A DNA stretch of 28,619 nucleotides, from NCBI GenBank assembly GCA_964472565.1, contig CAYYNB010000070.1, positions 1 to 28,619 of the forward strand. Direction: 5' to 3'. A program made the translations under genes and the position numbers. The notes under the pieces are model-generated. The model was not told where the DNA came from. It ran no database searches and saw nothing but the letters and a program-made list of their open reading frames with translations. Below, in pieces: positions 22,040-28,619 of the stretch (its first letter is position 1; every line of letters starts with the position of its first letter). This DNA comes from DATAMF01 sp964472565 (lineage in GTDB: Bacteria; Chloroflexota; Anaerolineae; Aggregatilineales; Aggregatilineaceae).

Positions 22040-23768
22040 ATGGCAGAAAACCGTATACATATCTTGCAAATGCTGCAAGACAAAAAAATTTCCGTCGATG
22101 AAGCCGAACGGCTGCTCAAAGCAGTGGAGTCGCCCCAGCAGGGTTTTGATGGCCCACCCCATATTCACGGCCCTGTATCGCCTGTATCGCCTGTATCGCC
22201 TGTTCAGCCTGTTCAGCCTGTTCAGCCCGTGCCGTCCGTGCCGTCCGTTCCGCCCGTTCCGCCCGTTCCGCCTGTGCCGCCGTTTGGCCCGTTTCGCTCA
22301 CATCGGTTCCGTCGCGGGCGCGGGCGTCATTTTCCGCCCGGTTGGGACATCCGCACCAGCGAGTTGTTAGAAGCCCTGCGCAGCTTTGGTTATGAGCGCC
22401 TCTCCGATCAGGACCTGGAACAACTGCGGGTTCATGAAATCAACCCGGACTATATCCGCAGTTTACAGACCGCCGGACTGACTGATCTCCGCATCCGTGA
22501 TCTGGTCGAGTTTGCTATTCACGATCTGGACACCGACTATATCATCAAGCTGCGCCAGTTTTTCCCTACCATCAGCGCTCATGAAATCCGCGATTTTGGC
22601 ATTCACGGCGTGGCCCCCGAATATATCGCCAAGCTTCGCCAACAGGCTCCCGACCTCTCCGCCCGTGACATCCGCGATTTCGCCATTCATGGCATCGACG
22701 CCGGTTATGTCATCCAAATGCGCCAACACTTCCCCACCATCAGCCCGCGCGACATTCAGGACTTCGGGAATCATGGCGTGGACCCCGAATACATCGCCCA
22801 GCTTCGCCAACAGATTCCCGACCTCTCCACCCATGACATCCGCGATTTCGCCATTCACGGCATCGACGCCGGTTATGTCATCCAAATGCGCCAACACTTC
22901 CCCACCATCAGCCNNNNNNNNNNNNNNNNNNNNNNNNNNNNNNNNNNNNNNNNNNNNNNNNNNNNNNNNNNNNNNNNNNNNNNNNNNNNNNNNNNNNNNN
23001 NNNNNNNNNNNNNCGCGCGACATTCAGGAGTTCGGGAATCATGGTGTGGACCCGGATTATGTCGCACGCATCCGCCAACAAGTCACCAGCATTTCTGCCC
23101 GTGATATTCGCGACTTTGCCATTCATGACATCGACGCTGATTATGTCGTCCAAATGCGCCAGCACTTCCCCACCATCACCGCCCGCGACATTCAGGAATT
23201 GGGGATTCACGCCATCGACCCGGATTATGTTGCCGCGCTGCGCCAGCATATCCCCGACCTGACCACGCATGACATCCGCGAACTCGGCATTCACCAGATT
23301 TCGCCGGAGTGGATCACAAGCATCCAGGAAAAGTTAGCGCCGCGCGGCATCACCCCCACCACCAAAGACCTGATCGCGATGCACCTTCACGACTTCGACC
23401 CGGCCTTCATCGATGAACTGCGCCGGATCGGGTTTGACGTGCTGCCGCTGCGTTTGATCATCGAATTGTGGGCTTACAACGTGGATGCCTTTTATATCGA
23501 AGAAGTCCGCGCCGCTGGGCACGAGGACATCACCGCCGAAGAATTAATCAACATGCGCCGCAGCGAACGCCGCACCTATGAACGCCAGATCGAGCGTATC
23601 CACGAAGACCTGCATGATCTGGGTTTTCGCCATTTTTCCACTGGCGATATCCTCGATCTGCTCGCCCTCGGCATCGATACCGCCTACCTGCACCAGCTTC
23701 AATCCGAACAGCCCGGCATCTCCCTGCACGATGTGATCAATCGCCGCCGCAGCGAACGCCGCGCCTGA
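22040..23768 (+). CDS. 28-residue-repeat protein with SHOCT-like N-terminus, interrupted by an assembly gap
   Basis: Starts at ATG with AGGAG 8 nt upstream. Residues about 6-30 (HILQMLQDKKISVDEAERLL) form a short helix pair like those of DUF2089 and LiaX/YvlB-type proteins. A Pro-Val-rich linker follows, coded by 9-bp tandem repeats, then an Arg-rich stretch. The body is about 13 units of about 28 residues with pattern RDFxIHGIDxxYVxxMRQxFP-ISxxDI. Similar repeats occur after M56/BlaR1-type domains in other bacteria, but here no peptidase is present. The N run at 22914-23013 breaks the frame only because 100 is not a multiple of 3. The sequence resumes as the same repeats in another frame and ends after two RRSERR motifs. 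No signal peptide or TM. True length unknown. Confidence 0.8.
22172..22283 (+). repeat. 9-bp tandem repeats coding a Pro-Val linker
   Basis: Nine-bp units occur in runs: CCTGTATCG x3, CCTGTTCAG x3, then CCGTGCCGT and CCGTTCCGC types. They code for PVS, PVQ, PVPS and PVP repeats within the repeat protein. Such coding microsatellites vary in copy number by slippage in whole codons. Confidence 0.85.
22672..22913 (+). repeat. 168-bp near-identical coding repeats at the edge of the assembly gap
   Basis: The segment starting CGCGATTTCGCCATTCA at 22675 recurs at 22843, exactly 168 bp later (two 28-residue units). It is nearly identical up to the N run. Repeats this similar explain why the assembler could not join the flanks. 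Confidence 0.8.
22914..23013. other. Assembly gap of 100 N
   Basis: Exactly 100 N, the conventional placeholder for a gap of unknown size, inside the repeat array of the 28-residue-repeat gene. Both flanks encode the same repeat family in different frames, so the real missing length is not 100 bp. Confidence 0.98.
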
Positions 23769-23784
23769 ACGTTCCTCGCCATCT

Positions 23785-23816
23785 GGGGGCACCGCGCGTG
23801 CCCCTTCGTCTTGTTT
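23785..23816 (+). terminator. Terminator of the DUF2089/repeat-protein unit
   Basis: GGGGCAC (23786-23792) pairs perfectly with GTGCCCC (23798-23804) over a 5-nt loop. The T-rich TTCGTCTTGTTT follows. It lies 18 bp after the TGA at 23768. Confidence 0.7.
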
Positions 23817-23881
23817 GGCGCAGTAAACCAAATCCAATTAAAATCAAACCACACTAAAAGCTTAATATAGGGGAGGATAGC

Positions 23882-24415
23882 ATGTATCGAGCCACACGCT
23901 TTCAGCCGTCGTCACCCAATGCCAAGGCAAACGGCCAGGTCCTGATGCCCTATCTCGAAGTCCTCAAAGGCAGTAAGCTGCAAAATCTCATCCCGACCTA
24001 CCACTTGGATCAGCTTGACCCCAACACCTTCTATCCACAGCAAACCGTGTGTGATATGCAGCGGCAGATGTCCAAAGAAATGGGGTTATTCAGTGGCGAA
24101 TTAGTCAGCATCGGCATCAAGTCGATTGACACCATTGGTTTTCCGCCCGAAGTCAAAACGCTGCATCAGGCATTGGATATGCTCAACCAGATCTACCATG
24201 CCATTCATCAGGACATCCCGGCTGAAGAGGGGTGGATTTTCGAAAGCCTGTCCGACTCCAAAAAGAAAATATTCTTTAATTCGCCCTACGAGCCATTTGC
24301 CGCCTACGGGTATATCTATGCGATTGCCAAGCGTTTTAAACCCGGTTCCTTAGACCCCACCGTGGAAATGAAAGAAGAAGAGGGCTTAACCGTCTACTAC
24401 GTCGAATTCAAGTAG
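23882..24415 (+). CDS. Unrecognised 177-residue cytoplasmic protein
   Basis: Starts at ATG after GGGGAGGATAGC, a strong ribosome binding site. There is no signal peptide or TM. The N-terminal half is helical with a single Cys (TVCDMQRQM). The C-terminal half contains EEGWIFESLSDSKKKIFF, then NSPYEPFAAYGYIYAIAKRF and a final beta strand GLTVYYVEFK. A helical domain followed by a short sheet recalls small-molecule sensor domains of the V4R/HNOB type, but the similarity is vague and I do not claim it. Monocistronic; a terminator follows that is shared with the convergent DUF554 gene. A TAATAT at 23863 may be its -10, without a convincing -35. Confidence 0.7.
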   Translation: MYRATRFQPSSPNAKANGQVLMPYLEVLKGSKLQNLIPTYHLDQLDPNTFYPQQTVCDMQRQMSKEMGLFSGELVSIGIKSIDTIGFPPEVKTLHQALDMLNQIYHAIHQDIPAEEGWIFESLSDSKKKIFFNSPYEPFAAYGYIYAIAKRFKPGSLDPTVEMKEEEGLTVYYVEFK

Positions 24416-24417
24416 CT

Positions 24418-24451
24418 AAAAAACAGGGGGCAATAACCATGTTGTCCCCTG
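24418..24451 (-). terminator. Terminator between convergent genes (T-tract on minus strand)
   Basis: CAGGGGGCAA (24424-24433) and TTGTCCCCTG (24442-24451) form a 10-bp stem with one G-U pair and an 8-nt loop. Read on the minus strand a run of six T follows, ending the DUF554 transcript. On the plus strand the same hairpin lies 8 nt after the 177-aa gene but has no T-run. Confidence 0.8.
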
Positions 24452-24473
24452 CACATGCATTGTGTATTGGCCC

Positions 24474-25199
24474 CTAATACAACCCCAAAGCAATCGCCAC
24501 TTCCACCAGGATCGGTGCCAACAGCAGCGCCGGTAAAAAGTTCGCCATGCGCGGCTTTTTGATATTCAGCAGCACCAGCGCCAGCCCGATCAGAATAATC
24601 CCGCCCGTCGCCGTCATCTCGTTGATCATCGGGTCCGACATAAACTCACCGGCCAGCGCCCCCGCGAGTGCCAACCCACCCTGCACCCCCAGCACCGTGA
24701 GTACACTGAACATCACCCCGAACCCCAGTGTGGTGGCAAAGGCCATCGACGCGAACAAATCCAGCACGCTTTTGATCGCCAGCGCATCGAATCCATCCTG
24801 AAGCCCCATGCCATCCTGAATCGACCCCACCACCGTCAGCGGCCCGACACAGAACACCAGCGACGCCGTGACAAATCCCTCGATAAATCGCGCCCGCCCA
24901 TCCTCGACCCCTTCCGCTTTCGACCCCCGCTGCACCCGCCCTTGCAGCCACCCGCCGAACTCTTCCAGCCGTTTGTCGATCCGCAGCAGCTCGCCCACCA
25001 TCACCCCGACCACCAGGCTGATCAGCGGCACAATGATATTCTCGCTTTCCGACGAATTCCCAAACCCGACCACCATCGTCGTCAGCCCCAGCCCGGTCAT
25101 CACCGATTCCTGCAACCGTTCTGACAACCGGTTGCCGATCATCAAACCCAACGCACTCCCGATTAACACGGTAATCGCATTCAGAATGGTGCCGCCCAC
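24474..25199 (-). CDS. DUF554 family membrane protein (YdfK/YqgA-like)
   Basis: A 241-residue integral membrane protein of DUF554. The diagnostic start GGTILNAITVLIGSALGLMI and the central FVTASLVFCVGPLTVVGSIQ with DG following are both present, with about seven hydrophobic segments. The family's transport or other function is unknown. The start is a GTG at 25199 with GAGAGG 6 nt upstream; an ATG two bases away is out of frame. Normal length and no defects. It converges on the 177-aa gene and is transcribed alone. Confidence 0.92.
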   Translation of the reverse strand: MGGTILNAITVLIGSALGLMIGNRLSERLQESVMTGLGLTTMVVGFGNSSESENIIVPLISLVVGVMVGELLRIDKRLEEFGGWLQGRVQRGSKAEGVEDGRARFIEGFVTASLVFCVGPLTVVGSIQDGMGLQDGFDALAIKSVLDLFASMAFATTLGFGVMFSVLTVLGVQGGLALAGALAGEFMSDPMINEMTATGGIILIGLALVLLNIKKPRMANFLPALLLAPILVEVAIALGLY

Positions 25200-25242
25200 A
25201 TCAATCCTCTCAATTTCTCGCTATAAATATGATACGTCTACC

Positions 25243-25272
25243 CCTCCTTTCTCCGCGTGCGGGGAAAGGAGG
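25243..25272. repeat. Dispersed hairpin element (CCTCCTTTCTCCGC type)
   Basis: Arms 25243-25256 and 25259-25272 pair over 14 bp with one mismatch around a 2-nt centre, followed by CCGGGAGGATAGGGGTGAGG. A related sequence occurs at 28488-28530. It lies upstream of the DUF554 start, in the 220-bp gap 25200-25419. Confidence 0.7.
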
Positions 25273-25294
25273 CCGGGAGGATAGGGGTGAGGTT

Positions 25295-25316
25295 CAGGCA
25301 ATTCACGAACTGCCCC
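25295..25316. repeat. Degenerate copy of the ATTCACGAA palindrome
   Basis: This 22-bp stretch matches the palindrome at 28462-28483 with 5 mismatches, keeping the core ATTCACGAA and the GCCCC edge. Confidence 0.55.
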
Positions 25317-25363
25317 GTTCATTCCCCTCAAAAATTATCCCCCGTTCGCCCCAAACAACAAGC

Positions 25364-25387
25364 AGGGCGGATGTATGAATCCGCCCT
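25364..25387 (-). terminator. Terminator hairpin after the DUF3048 gene
   Basis: AGGGCGGAT (25364-25372) and ATCCGCCCT (25379-25387) form a perfect 9-bp stem with a 6-nt loop. On the minus strand the moderately T-rich GCTTGTTGTTT follows. It lies 33 bp beyond the stop of the DUF3048 gene. On the plus strand TTGACATTTTTT follows, so it may work both ways. Confidence 0.65.
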
Positions 25388-25419
25388 TGACATTTTTTCA
25401 TTTTCGGGAAATTTTAGCG

Positions 25420-26817
25420 CTAAGGCAGGTGAACTTCCGTCGCCGTCGCAGCCGGAACCGTCGCCGTCACATACGGAGCCACCGCCGTCGCCGTCAGCGC
25501 CCAGGCTTGAGTCGCGGTGGCATAAATCTGCTGTTCTACCGCCGCCATATCCGTATACTGATCCGACACTTCGACCCCATACATCACCGGGCGCACCACT
25601 TCGATCCACGTCTGCCCCGGTTTAAGATGCATCGACTTTTCGCCGCCGGGGAACGTCAGCCACAGCCCGATTTTTCCCTGCGTATGGTACCACTCGCCCT
25701 CGTACCACTGCCCATCGCGGAACAACCACGCCGTGCCCATGCCCCACAACTGCGTTTCGATCACCGTGCCGCCCGTCTCGCTCTCATAAATATCCGGGCG
25801 ATCCACATGCTGCGCTTCGAGAACGACCACATTATCCGCCGCCAGTTGTTTGCCGGTGGTAGCGTCCATATGCGGCAGTTCATTATTCCAGCGGTAATAG
25901 CGCCCGTCCTCCGGGTTATACTGCCACCGCGTATCCTGGCGTGGACTCCAGAAGTCGATCAGAATATCCACCCCAGGCACGCCGCCCGCATCCGGCACAT
26001 CCGAGAACGCGAAACCCCGGAACAACTGCCCCTCGTTCATCTCCCAGCTATCGGCCACTTTCCACATTTCATACGTGTTGCCGAACATGGTATGTTCCAT
26101 CGCTTTGCCATCTTCAGGAAAACGGTCAAACGATGGATCATTCACGCCGTGCTGCGGGGACAGCGCCTGCCAGCGCCAATCGGAGGTCATGATAAAATTA
26201 TCGATCCACGCGTTCGCCCCGCTGTACGCCAACAGCGCCCCGAACATCGGCACCAGTTCCAGATCGAGCAGCCGCGCGCTGCGGATGCTCCCCACATGAT
26301 CCGATCCCTGGCTGCGGAACAGCGCCGCGAAACGCGTCACCGCGCCTTCAACTTCGTACTCAAACACAATATCCGCATTGCTCAGCCCGCTCTGGGGCCG
26401 CACCAATTCGGGAAAATTCGACACCTTGACGATCAGCGTCCGGCGGTTGCGCGCATCCTCGTTCGGATACGGCAGCCCGGTCAGCGGATTGTAATTATCG
26501 GGAAACTCGTTCGGCCCGACCATCGTCGCCGTCGGGCTGGGCGTATACGTCGCTGTCGGTGAACTGGTCGGCGTACTGCTCGCCGTGGGCGAAGGGGTAG
26601 AGGTCGCCGTATTCGTCGGCGGTAATGTCGCGCTGGGGCGCGGCGTATTCGTCGGGGGGATCGTCGGGCTGGCCGTTGCCGATGGCCGCAGCGTGTTCGT
26701 CGGCGGGACTGTCGCCTGTTGTGCGCCGACGCTCGCCTCCGAGCGTAACTGCGTCAGTCCGAACAGTGCCGCGAGAAAAATCAGCGTCGCCAGCGTGATG
26801 AAAAGTGTCCGTCGCAT
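25420..26817 (-). CDS. Secreted DUF3048 (YerB-like) protein with Pro/Thr linker
   Basis: A 465-residue exported protein. Residues 1-30 are a signal peptide (TLFITLATLIFLAALFGL). A long PT/ST-rich linker (about 38-97, many PPTNT and TPSPT units) leads to the DUF3048 region (about 103-420). That region has diagnostic motifs NPLTGLPYP, RPQSGLSNADIVFEYEVEG and VGSIRSARLLDLEL, and the second subdomain YRWNNELPHMDATTGKQL. DUF3048 proteins (B. subtilis YerB) are secreted or lipid-anchored and poorly characterised. There is no lipobox Cys here. The ATG at 26817 follows CGAGG and is preferred to one 24 nt upstream. Confidence 0.88.
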   Translation of the reverse strand: MRRTLFITLATLIFLAALFGLTQLRSEASVGAQQATVPPTNTLRPSATASPTIPPTNTPRPSATLPPTNTATSTPSPTASSTPTSSPTATYTPSPTATMVGPNEFPDNYNPLTGLPYPNEDARNRRTLIVKVSNFPELVRPQSGLSNADIVFEYEVEGAVTRFAALFRSQGSDHVGSIRSARLLDLELVPMFGALLAYSGANAWIDNFIMTSDWRWQALSPQHGVNDPSFDRFPEDGKAMEHTMFGNTYEMWKVADSWEMNEGQLFRGFAFSDVPDAGGVPGVDILIDFWSPRQDTRWQYNPEDGRYYRWNNELPHMDATTGKQLAADNVVVLEAQHVDRPDIYESETGGTVIETQLWGMGTAWLFRDGQWYEGEWYHTQGKIGLWLTFPGGEKSMHLKPGQTWIEVVRPVMYGVEVSDQYTDMAAVEQQIYATATQAWALTATAVAPYVTATVPAATATEVHLP

Positions 26818-26917
26818 ACAAAACCTCGAAATAAGCGTCATGCTTTCCTTGTGCGAACAGCGCGAAAGTATACCCCCCGATTCGCGCCCTGCCTACCCCT
26901 GATTACTTGACGCTTCC

Positions 26918-26946
26918 CTGACACAGACTACGACATATGGTAATAT
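26918..26946 (+). promoter_or_regulatory. Candidate promoter of the TIR gene
   Basis: CTGACA (26918-26923, 5/6 match), a 17-nt spacer and TAATAT (26941-26946, 4/6 match) lie 42 nt before the TIR gene's ATG. An alternative -10, TATAAA, occurs at 26958. Confidence 0.4.
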
Positions 26947-26987
26947 GAAGAGGTTCCTATAAAATACAAATCTTCAAAGAGTAATCT

Positions 26988-28412
26988 ATGCACGGGCGTC
27001 GGCTAGATAGACAAACACTTACAATTGCAGGTATTGTTTTTGCAATCCTGGTCATTGTAGCATTGGGACTTGAGAATGATCGAGGTTTGTTTGGAACAGC
27101 AGGGGATAAAACACAAACACATACCAGCCCCACACCTCAGGCTGTCGTAATTTCTCTTGGTGATGGAGAACTGCGTGTTTATGCCCCAACCCGCTTAAAA
27201 GTCGATGAATTATCTGAAATACGGGTTGAAATTCAGTTCAGATATCCTTCTCCCAATGCAACATTTATCTGGAATCCTCCACCGACGGCAACACCCGACT
27301 ATAAGGTCGGAACACCACAGCCTACCCCAACATTTCTGCCACTCGTGAATGGCGGATATGTGCCTTTTTATCCACGTATGGGAGTGCGATTAGGAGGGGT
27401 CGATGTTGAAAATTTTAGAATCGAAGCCGCCCAACAAGATAACGTCTTGAACATGAATCCGAGTGCAATCAATTGGTGGAAATGGGCGATCAAACCCATA
27501 GGCGAAAATGCACTCGGTAAAAATGATTTGGAAATAACAGTCTATTTACCGGATGATATTCTTTCACAATTGCAATTTCCGCCCCAATTTGATCCTCTCC
27601 GTTTTTCCATTGAGGTGGAATCGCCGGTTTTAGAGGAAACTTCATCACAATCAGATGCGAAGACTAATCTCCAGGGAACCAATACAGGCCAGATTGTTCT
27701 CTATACAGGCATCATCGCATTAGCAATTTTCTTCGTGGGTACAACTGCTTTGTTGACGATAAACTATTATTGGAAAAAACTCACGGACAAGGAAGTGTCC
27801 CCTGAAGAAGCGGCTAAAGCAGCAGCACGCCGCTTTGAAAGCTCCAAACTCGAAGTATCGCCAAGACAAAAGTTGCTGCTATTCATAAGTTATTCAAGTG
27901 AAGATAAAGATTTTGTGTCGCGTTTACAATCCCGGCTTGAACTTCACGATTTTCGTGTATGGCGCGACAAGGATAGTATCTCGCCTGGCGATAACTGGCC
28001 TCGAAAAATTGAGGAGGGATTAAATGAATGCACACATTTACTGTTTATATTGACTCCTGCCTCTATAAAATCCGAGTATGTTGCAAAAGAACTCACCTTC
28101 GCCATTGAAAAACATAAAAAGATAATCCCATTAAAACTTGAACCCTGTGACCTCCCATTGTTGGTCAATGATTTGCAAATAATCGACTTCCAAGGGGATT
28201 ACAAGAATTTTGATGGCAACTATTGGATACCTGAGTATCAAACCAATGCGCAAGGAAAAGCAGTTTTACAAGAAGTTGAGGTTAATGGGAAACGCGAAGA
28301 AGTCAAGGTGGTAGTTCGGGAAAGTAAAATTAATCAGGCACTAGATGAATTGATTAGATACCTTGATGATTATGTCGAAAAAATGCAAGCTCACTCTCAG
28401 GGTATAAACTGA
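26988..28412 (+). CDS. Membrane receptor-like protein with ectodomain and cytoplasmic TIR domain
   Basis: A 474-residue protein. TM1 is at about 12-28 (TIAGIVFAILVIVALGL), an extracytoplasmic region at about 29-234 includes a Pro/Thr-rich loop (98-118) and INWWKWAIKPIGENALGK, and TM2 is at about 236-257. A juxtamembrane helix is followed by a TIR domain at about 296-405. TIR motifs are LLLFISYSSEDKDF, the BB-loop DKDSISPGDNWPRKI and SEYVAKELTFAIEKHKKIIPL, where E368 aligns with the catalytic Glu of NAD-cleaving TIRs. A C-terminal coiled tail follows. Bacterial TIR domains act in defence as NADases or signal makers, or as adaptors. Base composition is visibly A/T-richer than the neighbours, suggesting transfer. 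Weak ribosome binding site (AAAGAG). No associated effector gene downstream in the window. Confidence 0.85.
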   Translation: MHGRRLDRQTLTIAGIVFAILVIVALGLENDRGLFGTAGDKTQTHTSPTPQAVVISLGDGELRVYAPTRLKVDELSEIRVEIQFRYPSPNATFIWNPPPTATPDYKVGTPQPTPTFLPLVNGGYVPFYPRMGVRLGGVDVENFRIEAAQQDNVLNMNPSAINWWKWAIKPIGENALGKNDLEITVYLPDDILSQLQFPPQFDPLRFSIEVESPVLEETSSQSDAKTNLQGTNTGQIVLYTGIIALAIFFVGTTALLTINYYWKKLTDKEVSPEEAAKAAARRFESSKLEVSPRQKLLLFISYSSEDKDFVSRLQSRLELHDFRVWRDKDSISPGDNWPRKIEEGLNECTHLLFILTPASIKSEYVAKELTFAIEKHKKIIPLKLEPCDLPLLVNDLQIIDFQGDYKNFDGNYWIPEYQTNAQGKAVLQEVEVNGKREEVKVVVRESKINQALDELIRYLDDYVEKMQAHSQGIN

Positions 28413-28461
28413 CCGCCTTTGAATTTCTACCTTTCGGAGCGCCGATCACCACCTCCCCGTA

Positions 28462-28483
28462 GGGGCGATTCACGAATCGCCCC
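28462..28483. repeat. Dispersed palindrome, ATTCACGAAT core
   Basis: GGGGCGATTC and GAATCGCCCC form 10-bp arms around AC, preceded by CCGTA and followed by GCT. The edges are those of the GGGGCAGG palindrome at 28583-28606, but the core differs. It lies 49 bp after the TIR gene. Confidence 0.8.
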
Positions 28484-28487
28484 GCTT

Positions 28488-28530
28488 TTCTCCCCGTCCG
28501 GCTTGCGGGAAGGGGCCGGGGGTAGGGTTC
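28488..28530. repeat. Dispersed element related to 25243-25290
   Basis: The stretch with CTCCCCGTCC, GCGGGAAGGGGCCGGGGG and TAGGGTT resembles the hairpin element at 25243-25290 in order and wording. It lies between two palindromes in the gene-free end of the window (28413-28619). Confidence 0.5.
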
Positions 28531-28582
28531 TTGCTCGACACCACGGGCTACCCGAATAACGTGGTTAGATCGATCTCCCGTA

Positions 28583-28606
28583 GGGGCAGGTTTGCAAACC
28601 TGCCCC
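28583..28606. repeat. Dispersed 24-bp perfect palindrome, copy 2
   Basis: Identical over 24 bp to 10480-10503 (GGGGCAGG...CCTGCCCC with core TTTGCAAA), again with CGTA on the left. Confidence 0.85.
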
Positions 28607-28619
28607 GCTCCTCCCCCTC

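Noticed and set aside
22172..22283. CRISPR-like short repeats
   Set aside because: They are 9-bp in-frame coding repeats for a Pro-Val linker, with no spacers.

Overview
The window reads as a chromosomal segment, probably from a metagenome assembly (a 100-N scaffold gap sits at 22914-23013), of a GC-rich Chloroflexota bacterium, most likely Anaerolineae-like. The assignment is inferred from secreted proteins with Pro/Thr-rich linkers, a DUF2089 protein, a DUF3048 protein, an SH3b-LysM protein, abundant TPR/HEAT-type repeat proteins and many small GTAGGGGC-type palindromes. No rRNA, tRNA, CRISPR array, transposase or phage gene was seen.

Layout. 1-868: a secreted SH3b-SH3b-LysM protein with its own promoter, an operator-like dyad and a terminator. 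1043-2594: three tandem stand-alone receiver proteins in one operon. 2753-5656: uvrA, with a GAAC-N4-GTTC LexA-type box upstream and an arginine in its second P-loop. 5988-10309: a co-directional run of PEP carboxylase, a lipid-anchored redoxin, a small unknown protein and an alpha/beta-hydrolase. The redoxin gene is interrupted by an in-frame TGA exactly where the first Cys of a CxxC motif belongs. A perfect short-loop hairpin lies at bacterial SECIS distance, so it is called as a selenoprotein. 10510-13449: a HEAT-like protein, a DUF4177-like small protein, and a coupled pair (helical protein plus membrane-anchored ectodomain protein). 13598-18963: a tightly packed minus-strand operon of an alkaline-phosphatase-superfamily phosphodiesterase, a large TPR protein, a secreted PT-linker protein, CutA and a PIG-L family deacetylase.

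19053-21370: an orphan ABC-2-like membrane protein converging on a membrane protein with a PH-like tail. They are separated by an AT-rich block of mutually exclusive hairpins followed by three 21-bp tandem repeats. 21455-23768: two 21-bp-phased dyads, a TTGACA promoter, a DUF2089 zinc-ribbon protein and a long 28-residue-repeat protein broken by the assembly gap. 23882-25199: an unrecognised 177-aa protein converging on a DUF554 membrane protein. 25420-28412: a DUF3048 protein and, divergently, an A/T-richer gene for a two-TM protein with an ectodomain and a cytoplasmic TIR domain. Its ectodomain resembles the one at 11870-12880. The window ends in dispersed palindromes.

The most notable items are the candidate UxxC selenoprotein, the membrane TIR receptor-like protein and its TIR-less relative, the altered UvrA P-loop, the competing-hairpin block, and the phased dyads in front of the DUF2089 operon. 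All calls come from reading the sequence; no database search was run.
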